From assembly GCA_013076295.1 (NCBI GenBank), contig RQOL01000772.1, forward strand, positions 4,860,375 through 4,924,374: a stretch of DNA of 64,000 nt. The letters run 5' to 3'. Under the pieces are notes generated by a model. It saw only the letters and a list, made by a program, of their open reading frames with translations, ran no database searches and had not been told where the DNA came from. Position numbers and translations under genes: made by a program. Source of the stretch: Sanderia malayensis. Its lineage: Eukaryota; Cnidaria; Scyphozoa; Semaeostomeae; Pelagiidae. This document shows positions 11,601 through 21,584 of the stretch, in pieces (the stretch's first letter is position 1; the number at the start of each line of letters is the position of its first letter).

Positions 11601-13257
11601 ATGGTATAATGTTGTATGGCATCGTATGGTGCGATATCATTTGAAAATAGCTTCTGTACCATCGCTTATGTCAAATCTGATGCTTATCTAATGGTTTATT
11701 TCTTTTGCAGAATGGAAAAAATTTTGAATTACTGAACTGTGATCATCACAAATCCATCTTGAAAAAACACGGTCGAGATTTATCATCTGCCCGGCCTGAT
11801 ATAACTCATCAATGTCTCCTCATGTTGATGGACAGTCCTTTGAATAGAGCTGGTCTTTTGCAAGTCTACGTGCACACCATGAAGAATGTACTGATAGAAA
11901 TCAACCCACAAACTCGAATTCCGAGAACATTCGATCGATTCTGCGGACTCATGGGTGAGTTATATAAGACCATTTTGAAATTCCTCAAAGCTTAGTATAT
12001 TTTCAGCTTTCTTCGGTACATGCTATCGTGTGTATATTCTTGGATTTTTTTTGGTTCCCCACAACAAAAACTGTCGTAGTAGGTTGTAAGCACAAACTCA
12101 CTCTTGCAGTCAACTTTTGCAACCACGGACACCATCCGTACCAATATTTTCTGTCCGAAATAACGAGGGTCCGTAGTAACGAAGTATGAAAATAAATTAC
12201 TGTTTTAATTTAAATTTGAAATTTTTCAAATAACAGCAATAGGTGAATTGTAGGTCATTCCCTATCGTATGATAAAAATTGCTTTTTATTTTTTAAACGA
12301 TAAAAGAAGAGTGGACTTGCAGTTACTTATGGTAAGGGAGTAAACAAAAGAGCTGCTCCGGGAATACAGGTTCCAGTAACGTTTGAATTCTTATGAAGGG
12401 ACTGATCAATAAAGACCTGGGGGTAAACACAGCGGAACGCGGTTTTAAAACAGTCACGACACTCTCCTAAATGTCTTCACAGCTTGTGGAAGTCGGTGCC
12501 CCATACTAAAACAGATTTAATATACATTCTGCGACTAAATCAATGAATCATATTTTCTTGCAGTACAGCTATTGCATCAACTCAGCATTCAAGCATCGAA
12601 CGGCAAACAAAAGCTTCTTAAAGTACAAATTATTCGTTTTTTCTTCTTTATTATTCCCACTTGGTCATCTCTTCTACACAGTGCCTGAGATGTTGATCAT
12701 ATACAATTCTACCAGTGTCTTTTATTCTATATCTAACTCCATCTTTTTGGCGCAGGTCATCAAGAATCCAATAACCGACCATCTTCCAGCCGGATGTAAA
12801 AAAGTTGGTAAGTTGCTCAGCAAATAAAGATAGTTCTGATATGCTCGGGCTTATTTATACTTTGTTTTCTGACTTTATAATCCTTAAAAGCACTCAATGA
12901 TACGCGCTAGACCAAATAAGACATCTCAAGCATCTTGATTTATGTCGTGTGCAAATTTGTTTCTTTTCAGTGATGTCATTTAGTGCCAAAAAATGTGTGA
13001 ATCCAAGAGAATGTGTGCCAAAAGATGAGCCAATCGTAATGGTTGTTGGTGCTATGGCCCACGGAGCAGTAAGTATAAATATACCGCATTGGCTTTTCTA
13101 ATAAACTCAAGCCATACAGGTTGCATTATACAACTATTTTTAGGTGGATATTGATTACATGGAGGAACAAGCTGCTATCAGCCAGTACCCTTTATCAGCG
13201 GCATTAACATGCGCCAAGTTATGTTCAGCATTTGAGGAGGTGTGGGGAATAGAATAA
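2652..13257 (+). CDS. EMG1: EMG1/NEP1, 18S rRNA pseudouridine N1-methyltransferase (six exons)
   Basis: The exons are 2652-2771, 11711-11954, 12564-12622, 12756-12807, 12971-13068 and 13144-13257. All junctions are GT-AG, phases agree throughout, and together they give 687 nt (228 residues plus TAA), close to the usual length of the family. Motifs typical of Nep1 are exact or nearly so: [85 protein letters not shown] and [20 protein letters not shown]. From family knowledge, this SPOUT-fold enzyme acts in the nucleolus on the small-subunit processome and N1-methylates the hypermodified pseudouridine of 18S rRNA. Intron 1 (8.9 kb) holds a transposon carrying two genes, an hAT relic, an antisense gene and a mariner fragment; the other introns are 75-610 bp. 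The ATG lies directly after a hAT MITE. Confidence 0.96.
3031..3230. repeat. Left terminal inverted repeat of the HECT transposon
   Basis: It matches the reverse complement of 7534-7736 with a single length difference in a T run. It includes three CGTGAGTC(A/G)TGTCG units and one inverted relative. The HECT-side gene begins about 110 bp inside it. Confidence 0.93.
3339..3846 (+). CDS. N-terminal exons of the HECT cargo protein
   Basis: Exon 1 (3339-3514) begins with ATG and encodes [20 protein letters not shown], then a proline-rich stretch, ending at a GT donor. The acceptor TTTTTAG at 3664-3665 starts exon 2 (3666-3846), which continues in frame through [13 protein letters not shown] and [13 protein letters not shown] to a TGA. 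The reading is basic and low-complexity with no enzyme motif. The TGA overlaps the ATG of the HECT frame (TGATG at 3844-3848), a -1 shift. The two may be one protein broken by an indel, or two cistrons linked by termination-reinitiation. No classical slippery heptamer lies at the junction, so programmed frameshifting is not favoured. Confidence 0.7.
3846..5675 (+). CDS. HECT-domain E3 ubiquitin ligase carried by a transposon (G2E3-like)
   Basis: This is a 609-residue frame without introns. Residues 104-123 form a C-x2-C-x11-H-x3-C finger like a UBZ4 ubiquitin-binding finger. Residues 174-206 ([18 protein letters not shown]) look CUE-like. From about 265 to the end is a HECT domain: [19 protein letters not shown] near its start, and [15 protein letters not shown] near its end with the expected catalytic cysteine at residue 575. 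HECT ligases pass ubiquitin from this cysteine to a substrate. Genes of this type recur in many copies in fish and invertebrate genomes, which fits transposon carriage. It is convergent with the transposase, and AATAAA lies at 5710-5715. The true N-terminus is uncertain because an upstream frame joins with a -1 offset. Confidence 0.85.
   Translation: MNLAGLGRKRITFEDKNGNHDKVTEMLESVYPKLKTQNGAYELLRAERGGKGCPLLVMPHSSTGYSIEYIRDNVSANTLIYIRPIQSKLCMSKVTNESQLNSKCQFCEKEISISRIRAHVAICNKETSQPSQSSSASNDVELIDDESEIHFATSTSTVPSKDNDTKENVEWSSQLSKLFPDLESKDIDDAILSVDTIDEAANCLMDKTDPSDTVSMFGKRRKIFNLPQSLNVFLTDFAKSARKEGYDELVVDREAVWSCTLKYYKRKLKDCSALAKALEVVFKNEDGIDGGAMRSEYFHLVMGEVSKHLFEGDSSNLIPVKDSTKFILFRLAGMMMVHLIIQEGPLDSLPALAPTIIECILGRDADEVSLSLSKHQIPLNAATEHTHNFIERLDTAKTEEAIRQVLFEDDNQEVYWQIINNCHWPKAQVVDLSNKSMLVQEIIYNETVASRRDEIKELSEGLEILGFLDYAKQHPKYLKELFSSDNERKPFELADFEKAIFSSANTFAEKQALDWLFEYLKISSSGDFYGGSRLTALLMFCTGSTCPPRLGFIQKIQIKFLQDDDEKELPTSSGCLRILHLPTVHSSKQKFFAAMDIALKYGALGFPNP
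5710..5715 (+). terminator. Poly(A) signal of the HECT cargo gene
   Basis: AATAAA begins 35 bases after the HECT stop codon on the plus strand. Confidence 0.6.
5949..5954 (-). terminator. Poly(A) signal overlapping the transposase stop
   Basis: On the minus strand the stop codon runs straight into the signal, reading TGAATAAA. The other integrase-type transposase in this window (stop at 52521) has the same overlap. Confidence 0.6.
5954..7480 (-). CDS. Integrase-type (DDE) transposase, IS3EU-like
   Basis: A 508-residue intact frame; the likely start is the first ATG (7480) or the second (MASPSQ, 7453). Residues 125-155 ([20 protein letters not shown]) form a helix-turn-helix. The integrase core has Asp243 in LWHLDGNHK, Asp300 in [10 protein letters not shown] and Glu337 in [12 protein letters not shown], a D-D(36)E arrangement with all three residues kept. 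It belongs to the retroviral-integrase/IS3-like core fold found in eukaryotic IS3EU-type transposons and would cut and join the element's ends in the nucleus. Its start lies about 55 bp inside the right inverted repeat and it converges on the HECT gene. No frame lesion is seen, so the enzyme may be active. Confidence 0.88.
   Translation of the reverse strand: MITISVLIKMASPSQSNQENIKSFLVSNLQQVLRNLEQNLDANILDYSLYKLQQSIELCIQCNSFKDSDFFVNDEFVNVLLVAYDLLEEDLQKEVENQDTGYSVVGTKMGRPQLNIPKDTLELYLQYGFSLAKISNIFSVSTKTIKRRVTKFGLENQVKQYADICDEALDHVVSNVLVDFPNCGIRRMNGFMKGKGYNVQWRRIRDSMWRVDPEGLLLRRMQINTVNRRRYFVPGSLALWHLDGNHKLIRWRFVIHGCVDGYSRRIMFLRCSTNNRADTVLQLFLEAVNKFGLPSRVRGDQGVENVNVARYMFEHPLRGPSRGSFISGKSCHNQRIERFWRDLFHGCLFLFYYIFSYLEDNALLVVDDNIDLFCLEYVYVPRINRHLQLFQEGYDNHPIRSASNMTPAQLWLQGCHAFDLPQQETSEDNKDWSLYGIDWEGPLPSKRYSQVDLSDDAVVVPVLNYEWDNLTPYLVEEIHPLDESGDPYGIDVYLHTRSFVRSQIQQTN
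7534..7736. repeat. Right terminal inverted repeat of the HECT transposon
   Basis: It is the reverse complement of 3031-3230. After the last matched base, ACACTT repeats the sequence at the left junction. Confidence 0.93.
7918..8822. mobile_element. Decayed hAT element with transposase C-terminal relic
   Basis: The ends CAGGGTTTATTTTAAGG and CCTTAAAATAAACCCTG are inverted copies. Within it, 8295-8580 (+) encodes a hAT dimerisation-type tail ([19 protein letters not shown], then in a shifted frame [17 protein letters not shown]), interrupted by stops and frame changes. The subterminal right side has several TTATCACTRCACAA iterations (8730-8805). Only a 4-base GATG match flanks it, so no full 8-bp duplication survives. 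It is a dead, internally deleted copy in EMG1 intron 1. Confidence 0.72.
8295..8580 (+). pseudogene. hAT transposase C-terminal remnant
   Basis: The translated fragments resemble the C-terminal dimerisation region of hAT transposases ([29 protein letters not shown]). The frame changes near 8440 and stops follow. It cannot encode a working transposase. Confidence 0.62.
9427..10152 (-). CDS. Small secreted cysteine-containing protein, unrecognised, nested in EMG1 intron 1
   Basis: A single-exon frame on the strand opposite EMG1. The start at 10152 is preferred because [20 protein letters not shown] is a good signal peptide; an upstream in-frame ATG at 10185 would add eleven residues. The mature part is about 220 residues, acidic, with six cysteines ([24 protein letters not shown]), suggesting three disulfides, and two N-glycosylation-like sites. 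The C-terminal third ([20 protein letters not shown]) is likely helical. I do not recognise the family. The codon pattern and intact length support a real gene. A perfect dyad lies 58-75 bases upstream of this ATG and may be regulatory. Confidence 0.7.
   Translation of the reverse strand: MLKIVSKSIVVLIALLAFNNATMDNDSINGFRIGELFAYNDFAGLCKSPVQFVLAKRKNVPCKWVVAADFARKNVTDESALPVSDMNKDCLFSCDYKSETPQFIAEDIIDKYFSKSDAPSRSDYDIYTYLSPCDKAIRGDNTSDHKSFFRGFAGVYFSSNPDSCDAKDAKEIDDADILRSGHVTGLYAAQKSTFVDLKEVESKAKEVLDSTIKLANLKKTNIWLYKAVANYLDQHPNGSDS
10210..10227. promoter_or_regulatory. 18-bp perfect dyad upstream of the secreted-protein gene
   Basis: AGTGAATAATTATTCACT is its own reverse complement, with a homeodomain-like TAATTA core. 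It lies in the presumed promoter of the antisense gene. A role as a dimeric transcription-factor site is inference. Confidence 0.4.
10385..10983. other. EMG1 intron 1 sequence without a gene
   Basis: I see no supported gene here. A short TA microsatellite precedes it (10379-10392). Confidence 0.4.
10984..11270. mobile_element. Mariner-like element fragment (left end)
   Basis: The segment begins TATA-CAGGGTGTGACAAAAGAG, a mariner-type terminus next to TA. Further in, GTGCTCAAAGTGT is shared with the mariner copy at 54966-55780. No matching right terminus was found, so it is truncated. It lies in EMG1 intron 1. Confidence 0.5.
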
Positions 13258-13649
13258 TCTTACAGATGCTGTACTATTCATGGACCGTCCAATACAGTGC
13301 TGTGAAGTGTTGTTTTCCATCGCAAGGTACACTTGATACGAAACGTTATCCTATTTTCACCACATCAAATAACATAAATATTTGTTCCCTGTCATTGGTT
13401 GCGATAACCTTCTTTGTCAATATTTCATATTTGTTATGACGATTAAATTTCGAAAAGATACATTGTGCGCTATTTTGATATTTTTAATTGTTTGTCAAAT
13501 TGTTTACCATAATTCATAAGAATATATTGTCGTGTACATCTTAAAATTCTGATTGTTACTGTACAAAATATGGTAAGAGATCCTAGCTCTTTGTTTTAAA
13601 ATTATCATGATAACACGTTAAAAGGGGGTTAATACTCGGGGTTAGGGAC
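13258..13649. other. EMG1 3' flank
   Basis: This follows the EMG1 stop and presumably includes its 3' UTR. No clear AATAAA close to the stop and no other gene were seen. Confidence 0.4.
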
Positions 13650-13651
13650 TA

Positions 13652-13963
13652 CCGTAAATTCTCTTTTAAGCCCCCCGGGGGGCTTATTGTTTTTCAGTAC
13701 TTTAAAGAGGGGGCTTATTAGAGAGGGGGGCTAAATTGAGAGAGGGGGCTTAATAAATATTTTGTAATAGAAAACAATTTTTAGTGGTGGAAATACATTA
13801 AATAATACATGAAATACATTATTCAATGAAGTCTGAGTGAAAAACGTTTGGGGGGGGCTAAATTGAGAGGGGGGGCTTATTAAATTTTTCCTTCTGAAAA
13901 GAGGGGGGCTAATTAGAGAGGGGGGGCTTAATTGAGAGGGGGGGCTTAATAGAGAATTTACGG
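13652..13963. mobile_element. MITE with TA duplication and poly-G/C blocks
   Basis: Ends CCGTAAATTCTCT and AGAGAATTTACGG are inverted and flanked by TA. The interior consists of repeated GGGGGGCTTA(A/T) blocks around a short AT-rich core. No coding capacity is visible. The TA duplication suggests a Tc1/mariner-type source. Confidence 0.72.
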
Positions 13964-14354
13964 TAAGTGCAAACTGATTTACATGTTCGGGAATCGTTTT
14001 CTTTCTGAAACAATGTTTCTGCTCATAACGTTTTCCCATCAGTTGCGATTTGATTCGCTCTTTCCTCCAGCCTATTGCATGCAATGTGTAGACTTTCTAA
14101 ACTTTCATCAAAATTCCTGTAAAAGTGGAAATATCAATGTCAACCAATTTATTAAGAAAACACTTTTATTTCAAAAGTAAAGAAAATAGAATATATATCT
14201 GCCATGCTGAGTTATACCTGAATTTATTTTTTGAAGTTTCTAAATGCTTCATTTGCGACTTCATTTGCGATTGTAACGCATCCATTTCATTTCTAAATAA
14301 AAAAAAGGAAAAGTCAGCTCGTAAAACAGACAAATAAAAAGTCATATTCATTAA

Positions 14355-14700
14355 AGGGCCTCCACGGCTACCGGATCATATCGATCAGTCCCTCGATCGA
14401 TCATTTTAACTTCACAGCTGCAAACTCATCGATATCACTGAAAAGTCACCAAAATAGTATGCGCTATCCTGTGTTTAATAATTGAAGTAACAAAAACCTA
14501 TACAAGGCCACTGTCTGAGCAAAAATCAGTGTTAAATTTGTTGCTTCAGTACGGAGAAGAAACGTGGTTTCCACTATGGTGTAATTAATAATGGACTCGA
14601 TCAATCAACGCCTTTCAAACAGATTCAGAATCAGCGCATTCGAATCTAAAGTTTCAGCCATAAAAAAGCTGCAGGTGCGCTTTAAAGACAGATTAAGGTA
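14355..14700. repeat. Old dispersed repeat, relative at 61.9-62.2 kb
   Basis: It shares blocks in the same order with 61965-62190: TTGCTTCAGTACGG(A/G)A, then GATTCAGAAT(C/T)GG/AGCG, then GCATTCGAATCTA. The spacing differs, so this is an old family. Family unknown. Confidence 0.5.
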
Positions 14701-14779
14701 TCGTACCTTAATTTTACCATGTAATTCTTTACGAATTCAAGACTGTGCCTAAAAAAATCAGGAGGATTGTAATAAGTCG

Positions 14780-15130
14780 GATTCTCAAGTGGACAAGTCA
14801 AATGGTACAATCTAACAAATTGCCCAACGTTTGTCACTTCAAATTTGCAGGCATTGCAAGGAAAATGTCGGGCCTGTCGTAATACCTTCTTGTGGTCATG
14901 ACATCCTGGAATAATGCAACAGTTTACTATCAAGCTTGACAGTGAATAAAATAGCTATTATGATGTCATCGACCACGCCCAACCTCAACATAATTGCGTG
15001 GATTAAAATGCCCAAGTGTTTTACTTGAAACCTACGGATCTTAAAGCCCCGAAACCAAGTTTCAAACCAAAGGTTCGGGAATTTGTTAGATTGCTGTACC
15101 ATTTCAACTTCCAGAAAGCAATGCGACTTC
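14780..15130. repeat. Small imperfect inverted duplication
   Basis: Bases around 14793-14840 and 15060-15110 are inverted copies (shared core CAATCTAACAAATT plus a flanking TGGTAC). Each side translates to a related phrase, QFVRLYHL on the minus strand and EFVRLLYHF on the plus strand, which suggests duplicated fragments of a coding sequence. Confidence 0.45.
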
Positions 15131-15185
15131 ACAACAGGCGAGCATACGATGGAAAAAGGATTATAGTAAAGGATGTAGAATGGTA
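15016..15185 (+). CDS. Possible 3'-terminal exon, unrecognised
   Basis: An open plus-strand frame runs through FYLKPTDLKAPKPSFKPKVR and LHNRRAYDGKRIIVKDVEW to TAA at 15183-15185. AATAAA follows within ten bases. The composition looks protein-like, but there is no ATG near its start and the proposed acceptor (AG at 15014) lacks a good pyrimidine tract. It ends 22 bases from the end of the convergent coiled-coil gene. It may be the last exon of a gene whose upstream exons I could not find, or a relic. Confidence 0.28.
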
Positions 15186-15206
15186 AATAATAAATGAACG
15201 GCTTTC

Positions 15207-18200
15207 TTACTGGTGGTTATTCTTGTCTTTAACAACAGCTTCATCTTCTGGTCTTGATTTGACAATTATGATCGCTTTCTTCACAACAAAATCAACGGTT
15301 TCCCGCAAAGCAGAACTCCTCGAACCTTCCATTTCCGTTTTCAATTTGAATAGGTCTTTATTCCTTTTCACGACTTCATCACGTAGTATATCATACTCAT
15401 TGCTTTTCATCCTTAAACATTTATTTGAATCAGAAAGTTTCATCTGCAGCCGTTGTTTGACTTTCCTTACATCTATTAATTCGCTTCGAAGTGATAAAAA
15501 TTCTGCTTTGACAACATTCAGCATGGAGAGTGCATTTTTTAGTTCAATTTCATGCTGCTGTTTGCACGATGTTAATTCTGCGTCTTTTGCATTTGCATCG
15601 AGAACAGATTGCTTCAGCTGCCATTTTGCATTATTCACTTGATCTTCCAAAACGCGTCCATGACTTCTTTCAATGCTCAGTTGGTTTTCAAGATCAAAAA
15701 TAATTCCTTGAGTTTCGGCATGCCTTCTTTCCTGATCTATCTTTTCTTCACTGTGTTTCGCATTTAGCTTGGATAGTTCTTCTAATGAATTCATCTGTCT
15801 ATTGATTTCTTTATCCTTTCCAAGCAAATCATCTCGAAGTCTTGAAATTTCAATGTCTTGTTGTTTTATAGTTGATTGCAAAGATTCATTCAAGCTGTCG
15901 GTGTTCTTTGTTCTATCTTTCAACTCGTCGTATTCTTCCTGCAACTTTTGTGACTCAATCTCCAATTTTTTTATAATTGCAGCATTCCTATCTTGGTCAT
16001 TTTGTGTCTTCACCAGGTCAATTTTCAAGTTCAAAAAATTGTCTCTGTCCGCCTTGATTTTATTTTCAAGTTCATCATTCTTCTTCTGATCTGCATTCTT
16101 TTGAGTTTCCAACAGTTGAACTAATTTCTCGCTGCGATTCAACTCAGATTTTAAACGTTCTTTTTCGATATTGAGCTCTTTAATATCATTACCTGATTCG
16201 TTCATGCTCTGTTTTATTTTATCAACAAAAGTTTTCATAAACGATAAAAGTTCACCGTTCATTGACCTTATACTTATTACATCATTCCTTACCATTCCCT
16301 TTTCTTGTTTTAATCTTCCAACTTGCTCTTTCATCTCCACAATTTTTGAATTCATAAAATGTTTCTCTTCTTTCTCCTTCTCCAAAACTTCAGCCTTCTC
16401 TAATAAACACCTTTCAAAATGTTGCCGTGCCACACTTTCTTCTTTCAGTTTACCAACAAGTGACAAGATACTTGATTTATAATTTTGTTCCTTAATTCTC
16501 CATTCATCCTGTCTCTTTTTTAGCTTCGCAGCAAGCTTGCTCTCTTTTGATCTTAATTTTACTATTTCCCTTTCAAATTGAGTCGTCGTATTTTCTGCTT
16601 CTTCTAAAATATTTGAATTCTTCAGATGAAGGTGCGATAATTTTACGTTAGTTTCCTTGTTTACTTCCAGTAACGCTTCTTGTTTTTGTTTTTGCAAAAC
16701 AATAAATTCATTGAGCTTTCTTTCGTCTTCATTCCATTGCTTTTTCATATCTTCAAACTCTTTTCTAATACCCTGTTTTTCAACAAGAATAGCGCGCGAC
16801 TCATTCTCTAATCTTTGGCACTTAACACTCATACAATTAACTTCATTTTCCAAGGCATCCTTTTTTCCTGATAACTCTTGTAAATTTTCAGTTTTTAGTC
16901 TCGAACATTCTCTCAATTCACTCTGCTCTTCATCCTGTCTCAATACATATTCCTGCAACTGTTTCATCTCTGCCAGCAACTCTAATTTCTTCTCTTCGAT
17001 ATTCTGTAGCATGGATGATTTTGCAACCAAATTTTTCTTCATAACTTGAAATATTCGATCAACTTTTACCATGTCCGATCTCAGATGATGTGCTGCCTTC
17101 TCGAATTCCATTTTTTCAGTCCTCGCATGAGACAGCTGCTTTGTAATATCGTCTTTTTCATTTTGCAGATTACGAATATCGACGTCTTTATCTCGAGTCA
17201 AAGATTTCATCCGCAGAAAATCTTTGGTTAACTCAGCAAATTTATCATGAATTGTAGAATGATCAGCCTTCAAATTATTCAAAGCACTTTCAAGATCTGC
17301 AACTTGACACTCTTTACCAGATACACTTTCTTTCAAACTTATAATGGTTGTATCTTTGTCTGTGATCTCTGATTTTAAATTCGCCTCAAGCAACTCAGCA
17401 TCATTCAAGATGATCAATAATTCCTTTATCTTTTCTCCATGAATTCTAATGACTTTATCCTTTTCTTTTAAAGCCACACCAATCAACTCATATTTATTTT
17501 CTAGTTCATTATAATCAATTTGACTTTGAAGAATACGTTGCTCGATTGTCCCCATCGTGTCAAACAGATCTTCCTTCTCCTTTGTTGAATTAAAATTCAT
17601 ATTAATCAACTTACTTGACAGATTCATATTCTCATTTTTGAGTGATAATAATTCATTTCTTTTTTCTTCTACTTCTGTTTTTACTTCTTCGTATTTCACT
17701 TCCATTTTTGCTCTTGAATCGCTTAACGTCTTCAACTGGAATTCCAACCAACTGTTACTGAGCTTCAACTTTTTAAATGCTTCGGAAATCAATTTTGAAT
17801 CACTCTCATATTTATTTTTTTCTTTCAATACTTCTTTATATAAGTCACCATTTTTTTCTAATTCATTCTTCGCTGATTCAAACTCTGAAGTCTTCTTGCA
17901 AATTGTTTCTTCCATTTCTTCACATTTCTTCGTCAATGAAATGCATTTCATTTCTGCATCTCTCGTTTTCTCAACGGCATTATTTAAACAACTCTGTCGT
18001 TCTTTTACTATTGATTCCAATATTTCCAGCTGATCTTCCAACTTCCTGGTCTGCATCAACATTTTTTCCTTTTCATTTCCGACCTTATTCTTCTCGCACA
18101 ACTCCAATTCCATATTTTTCTTCATAACATGCAACCTTTCTTCCAAGTCCCAGATATTTTTCTTCATATTAACATTTTCTGTCATCAGTGAAGCATATTC

Positions 18201-19796
18201 GTTACATATAGAGTGCATTTGGTTTTGCACTGTACGGTTAACATCCACTATCTGGCCATTATTACAATCCCTTCCAACTTTCAATGCATCAGGACTATTC
18301 AGGCGTACCTCAAGATCTCCAAGCATAATTTCAAAACAGTTTTTAATTTTTTCAGTCCTGGAAGCATCCTCTTTTTCATCACTGTGACTTGGTGGTCCAG
18401 TTTCTTCAGGAGTTTTTTCACTTTTCAAACAAGGTACAACTGATCTATCTCCTCCAGAAATTTCTATAAGATACAGAAAATTACAAATAACGAGCCACCG
18501 AGAAACCTATAGTTAAAGCCAAAATATGAAAAAAATAACGAGAAAAGCAGCAAACTCACCTTGGCAATTTTCGTTAACTGGAACAGCTTCACCACCACCG
18601 CTAGAACTTCCACCATGATCATAATCGTCGTCATCGTGAATCTTATCAAAAGTAGAAAATGATGCTATGCCTGAGTCTAGCCAAGATTCCAGGGTAAAAA
18701 TACTGTTCATATTTGATGATACATGATCATTAACATTATCAGTCAATTCCCAAGTTTGTGTATCACGTTCTTCTGAAATTGAACTCAACGAATGAGGCCT
18801 AACAACCAGAGAATCCATAACACCGCGTTCTCCCATTGCACACCCTTCGATAATTTGGTCGACATTGTGAAGACTAATGTTACCTTCGCAAGTCTTTCTT
18901 TCATCGAATCCAATCATTACATCACCAGCGTTTGCTTTGAGATCGTCCAAAGACAAAAGATTAAAAGCCGATGGACCAGTGTCCAAAAATTTCGGTGATG
19001 CCATAGTTTCAATTGGATTTGATTCATTCGATATCAGCGAAAGCCAACTGGTAACGGAGGTGAGAATGCGTGCCATTTTTCCATCATCAAGTTCGTCCAA
19101 GCTCTCTTGAAATTTCTCTTTACCTTCACTGAATTCCAAACCCCCCTCTTCAATAATAGGCAAATCAGAATGACTCGAGCACTCAGCAGGGCCATCACAG
19201 TCCATGACATTTGTTGAATTAGCATTTACATATTGAAGTTTCTCCCAAACCTCTTTCGCAGACGGAGACGAATGTAGTGAGCATCTGTCTATGACCAACT
19301 CAGATGGCAGATGACGATGCAGGATATTAATTTTGTTATCAATGCCTTCATCAACAGATGAAAGCTTATCCACCTCAGGCTTATCGTCTTTGACACATTT
19401 ATAATCGTTTGTATCGTCAGTGGGAACACTTTGAGTATACATCGCAGTACCGGAATTACTGTCTTCATTATTAGCTTCATCTGCATGATTAGCATGATTT
19501 TGCCATGCATCATGAAAAGGCTCTTTTATATAACCAGCTCTTAGTTTTTCATCACCATCATCCTTTGCTTCCTCGATAACACTTCTTGCGCTTCTGGCAT
19601 CAATATTATCACTCCCTTTTTTATCGGAATAAAGCGCAATGATTAGATTCCTAATTTCTTCGTCAAATTCTGTCGCATTTCTTGGTATATCAGTCGGAAT
19701 GCTGTTTAGAAGAGTATATAGGGAATTCTGATCAACTTCCCCCCAATTTTCCGAGCTTGCCAAATCAGATTGGAATTGAAAATACGCTGAATTCAT
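15207..19796 (-). CDS. Long coiled-coil protein (~1,497 residues), unrecognised
   Basis: There are two exons: 19796-18560 and 18463-15207, with a 96-bp GT-AG intron (donor GTGAGT, acceptor TTATAG); phases match and both exons are fully open. The first about 412 residues are acidic and non-repetitive, with a D/G/S-rich end near the junction. Most of the second exon (from about residue 430) is an uninterrupted heptad-type coiled coil rich in E, K, L, N and Q, like centrosomal, golgin or myosin-tail proteins. There is no motor head, kinase, zinc finger or membrane segment. It is probably a cytoskeletal scaffold, but I cannot name the family; similarity searches with such sequence are easily misled. 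No lesions are seen. Confidence 0.85.
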
Positions 19797-20009
19797 GACT
19801 TCTTCATTCTTTCACCATCTGCGAAAAAGCATTGAAAATCAACAGCTTATTTTTACAGTTTACGAAATTTTCAGATCTCATTGACTGTATTATAAGCGGT
19901 GGAAATTAGCAATCGTTATTTTTCGATTATTGATCCATCCTGTGAATTTTTTGGAAGCTTTGTGTGAATGACAGTGAGTGCATGATGTCCCGCTGGCAAT
20001 GAATTTATT

Positions 20010-20620
20010 CGTTATCACTAGCTGTCTGTTAACGTTGTTAAAATGAGTGCTGCTGTGATGTAATCAGGACTGAAGCATCTAGCATTTGTTTGATTAAAAC
20101 GATATGTTTTCAAATGAGTGCTTCAAAAAAATATGGAGAGGGGGTGTTTAGCGTGCTTGGAAGCCTAGATATCTATATTGGTAACAGGTCGTTTCTCTAT
20201 ATTAGATGTGTTTGAAGGTTGTCATTTGTATTTGACATTTCTTATTGACATTTACGTTTCATAGCTGGATTTTGGAATTTCAGCAGTAATAGATTTCAAC
20301 AAATTATTCTTTATCAAGAGAAGGTGTATGCTCAGTTTGAAGATCAAAGATAAAATTCAAATCTTTGTTGATGTGACTTCACAATGAACACAAAACAATA
20401 TACGAAAAACAGAGGAATAAATGTAGAAAACCCCAGATTAAAAAGAAAACTAAATTAAATGCATATCAACAATTTGAAATCTGAAATCAGGATTTTCTGG
20501 ACCGGGATTACTTTCAAAAAAACAATAAAACATAATGGTGGTGTAAATGATGATACAATAGTTTTTTAAGGCCTAATACACTTCCGCACAGCTTTTCTCT
20601 TCTGCTTGCAGGCATTCATT
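20010..20620. repeat. Inverted copy of the repeat at 100-336
   Basis: The reverse complement of 20454-20620 matches 100-260, and that of 20010-20095 matches 262-336. An extra block, 20096-20453, separates them and is bordered by TTTAAT-like sequence on both sides, consistent with an insertion into this copy. Confidence 0.75.
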
Positions 20621-21296
20621 TTTATAAATTTATCCCCACGACAAAAAGCAACTCCTGTGCTCTTGTCCAAATAAAAATGGCCTTTTTTGGGCCTTCTCGA
20701 TTCTGGCCACGAATAAAAGTTAATAACCAGCAGATAAGCCAACCAAAATATCGTTTTCTCAATGTTTCTAAAACGTCTCACTGCACTGCAGCAAAGATCA
20801 CCGCCATTGATGAATTGATGATAAAACCAGCATGCGGCTAAACGGAGGAGGATTCAAGGCCACGCGCAGGCTAGAATCCGACAAACATCTTCACATCCAA
20901 ACATCTTCACAAGATTTTTTCTCGAGAAGGACTCGATTATATTCTGCTGCGCAGCCGCTTCACTTCGTTCCGCTACGCAGCAGCAATTATCGTGATAAAC
21001 CTCAAGTAAGTACCAGGCTTGAAGGCCTACTGCAATCAAAAAATTGATATGACTTTTTTGTATTTCATGATAAACCTATTCGAACTGATCATAAAAAAGT
21101 TTTCAGAATGAAAATTGATCCAGTAGAACTGTTTTTACAATCCAACAAAGTCGTCGGTTTTGCCATTTCAACTGCGACAGCCGTGACGTCATACCCATGA
21201 CATGCTTCAAGTTTTTGCGTTGAAGAGTATCGTAGCTTTTTACTGTACTCTTTATAGCTGGACAAATAACTCATAAATCAAAAATCGTTTCCCAAG
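20621..21296. other. No gene recognised
   Basis: Contains an imperfect dyad around 20945-20985 (GCTGCGCAGC... ...GCTACGCAGCAGC). No coding evidence was found. Confidence 0.35.
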
Positions 21297-21584
21297 TAGT
21301 CCAGGCGGTGAGTGAGGTAGGTATCACCTGAGTGGGTAATTAATGGGACAAGCATATTCTAGACCAGTTTTTGACGTAGAATCCGAATCTGGATGTTATT
21401 CATGAAAACGAGGACGCTTTTTTGATATATTGCGTAATATTGCCTCGTTTTGGTCAGAATTCTCAATAGGCTGCGCAACGTGCTGAATTTGCAAACAACG
21501 AGTGAAAATGGTTTTCTTGTGACTATAGTAGCTTGAAGGTATAGCTCGTTTCCTAATCTGGATTCTTTTCATGAAAATGCTCAT

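Noticed and set aside
10560..12200. Paired GGTCCG(A/T)AGTA motifs as element ends
   Set aside because: They are in the same orientation and short; no matching terminus or duplication found.
14630..14660. tRNA or SINE B-box (GCATTCGAATCTA)
   Set aside because: Resembles a B box, but no A box at proper distance and no cloverleaf; kept only as a dispersed repeat.
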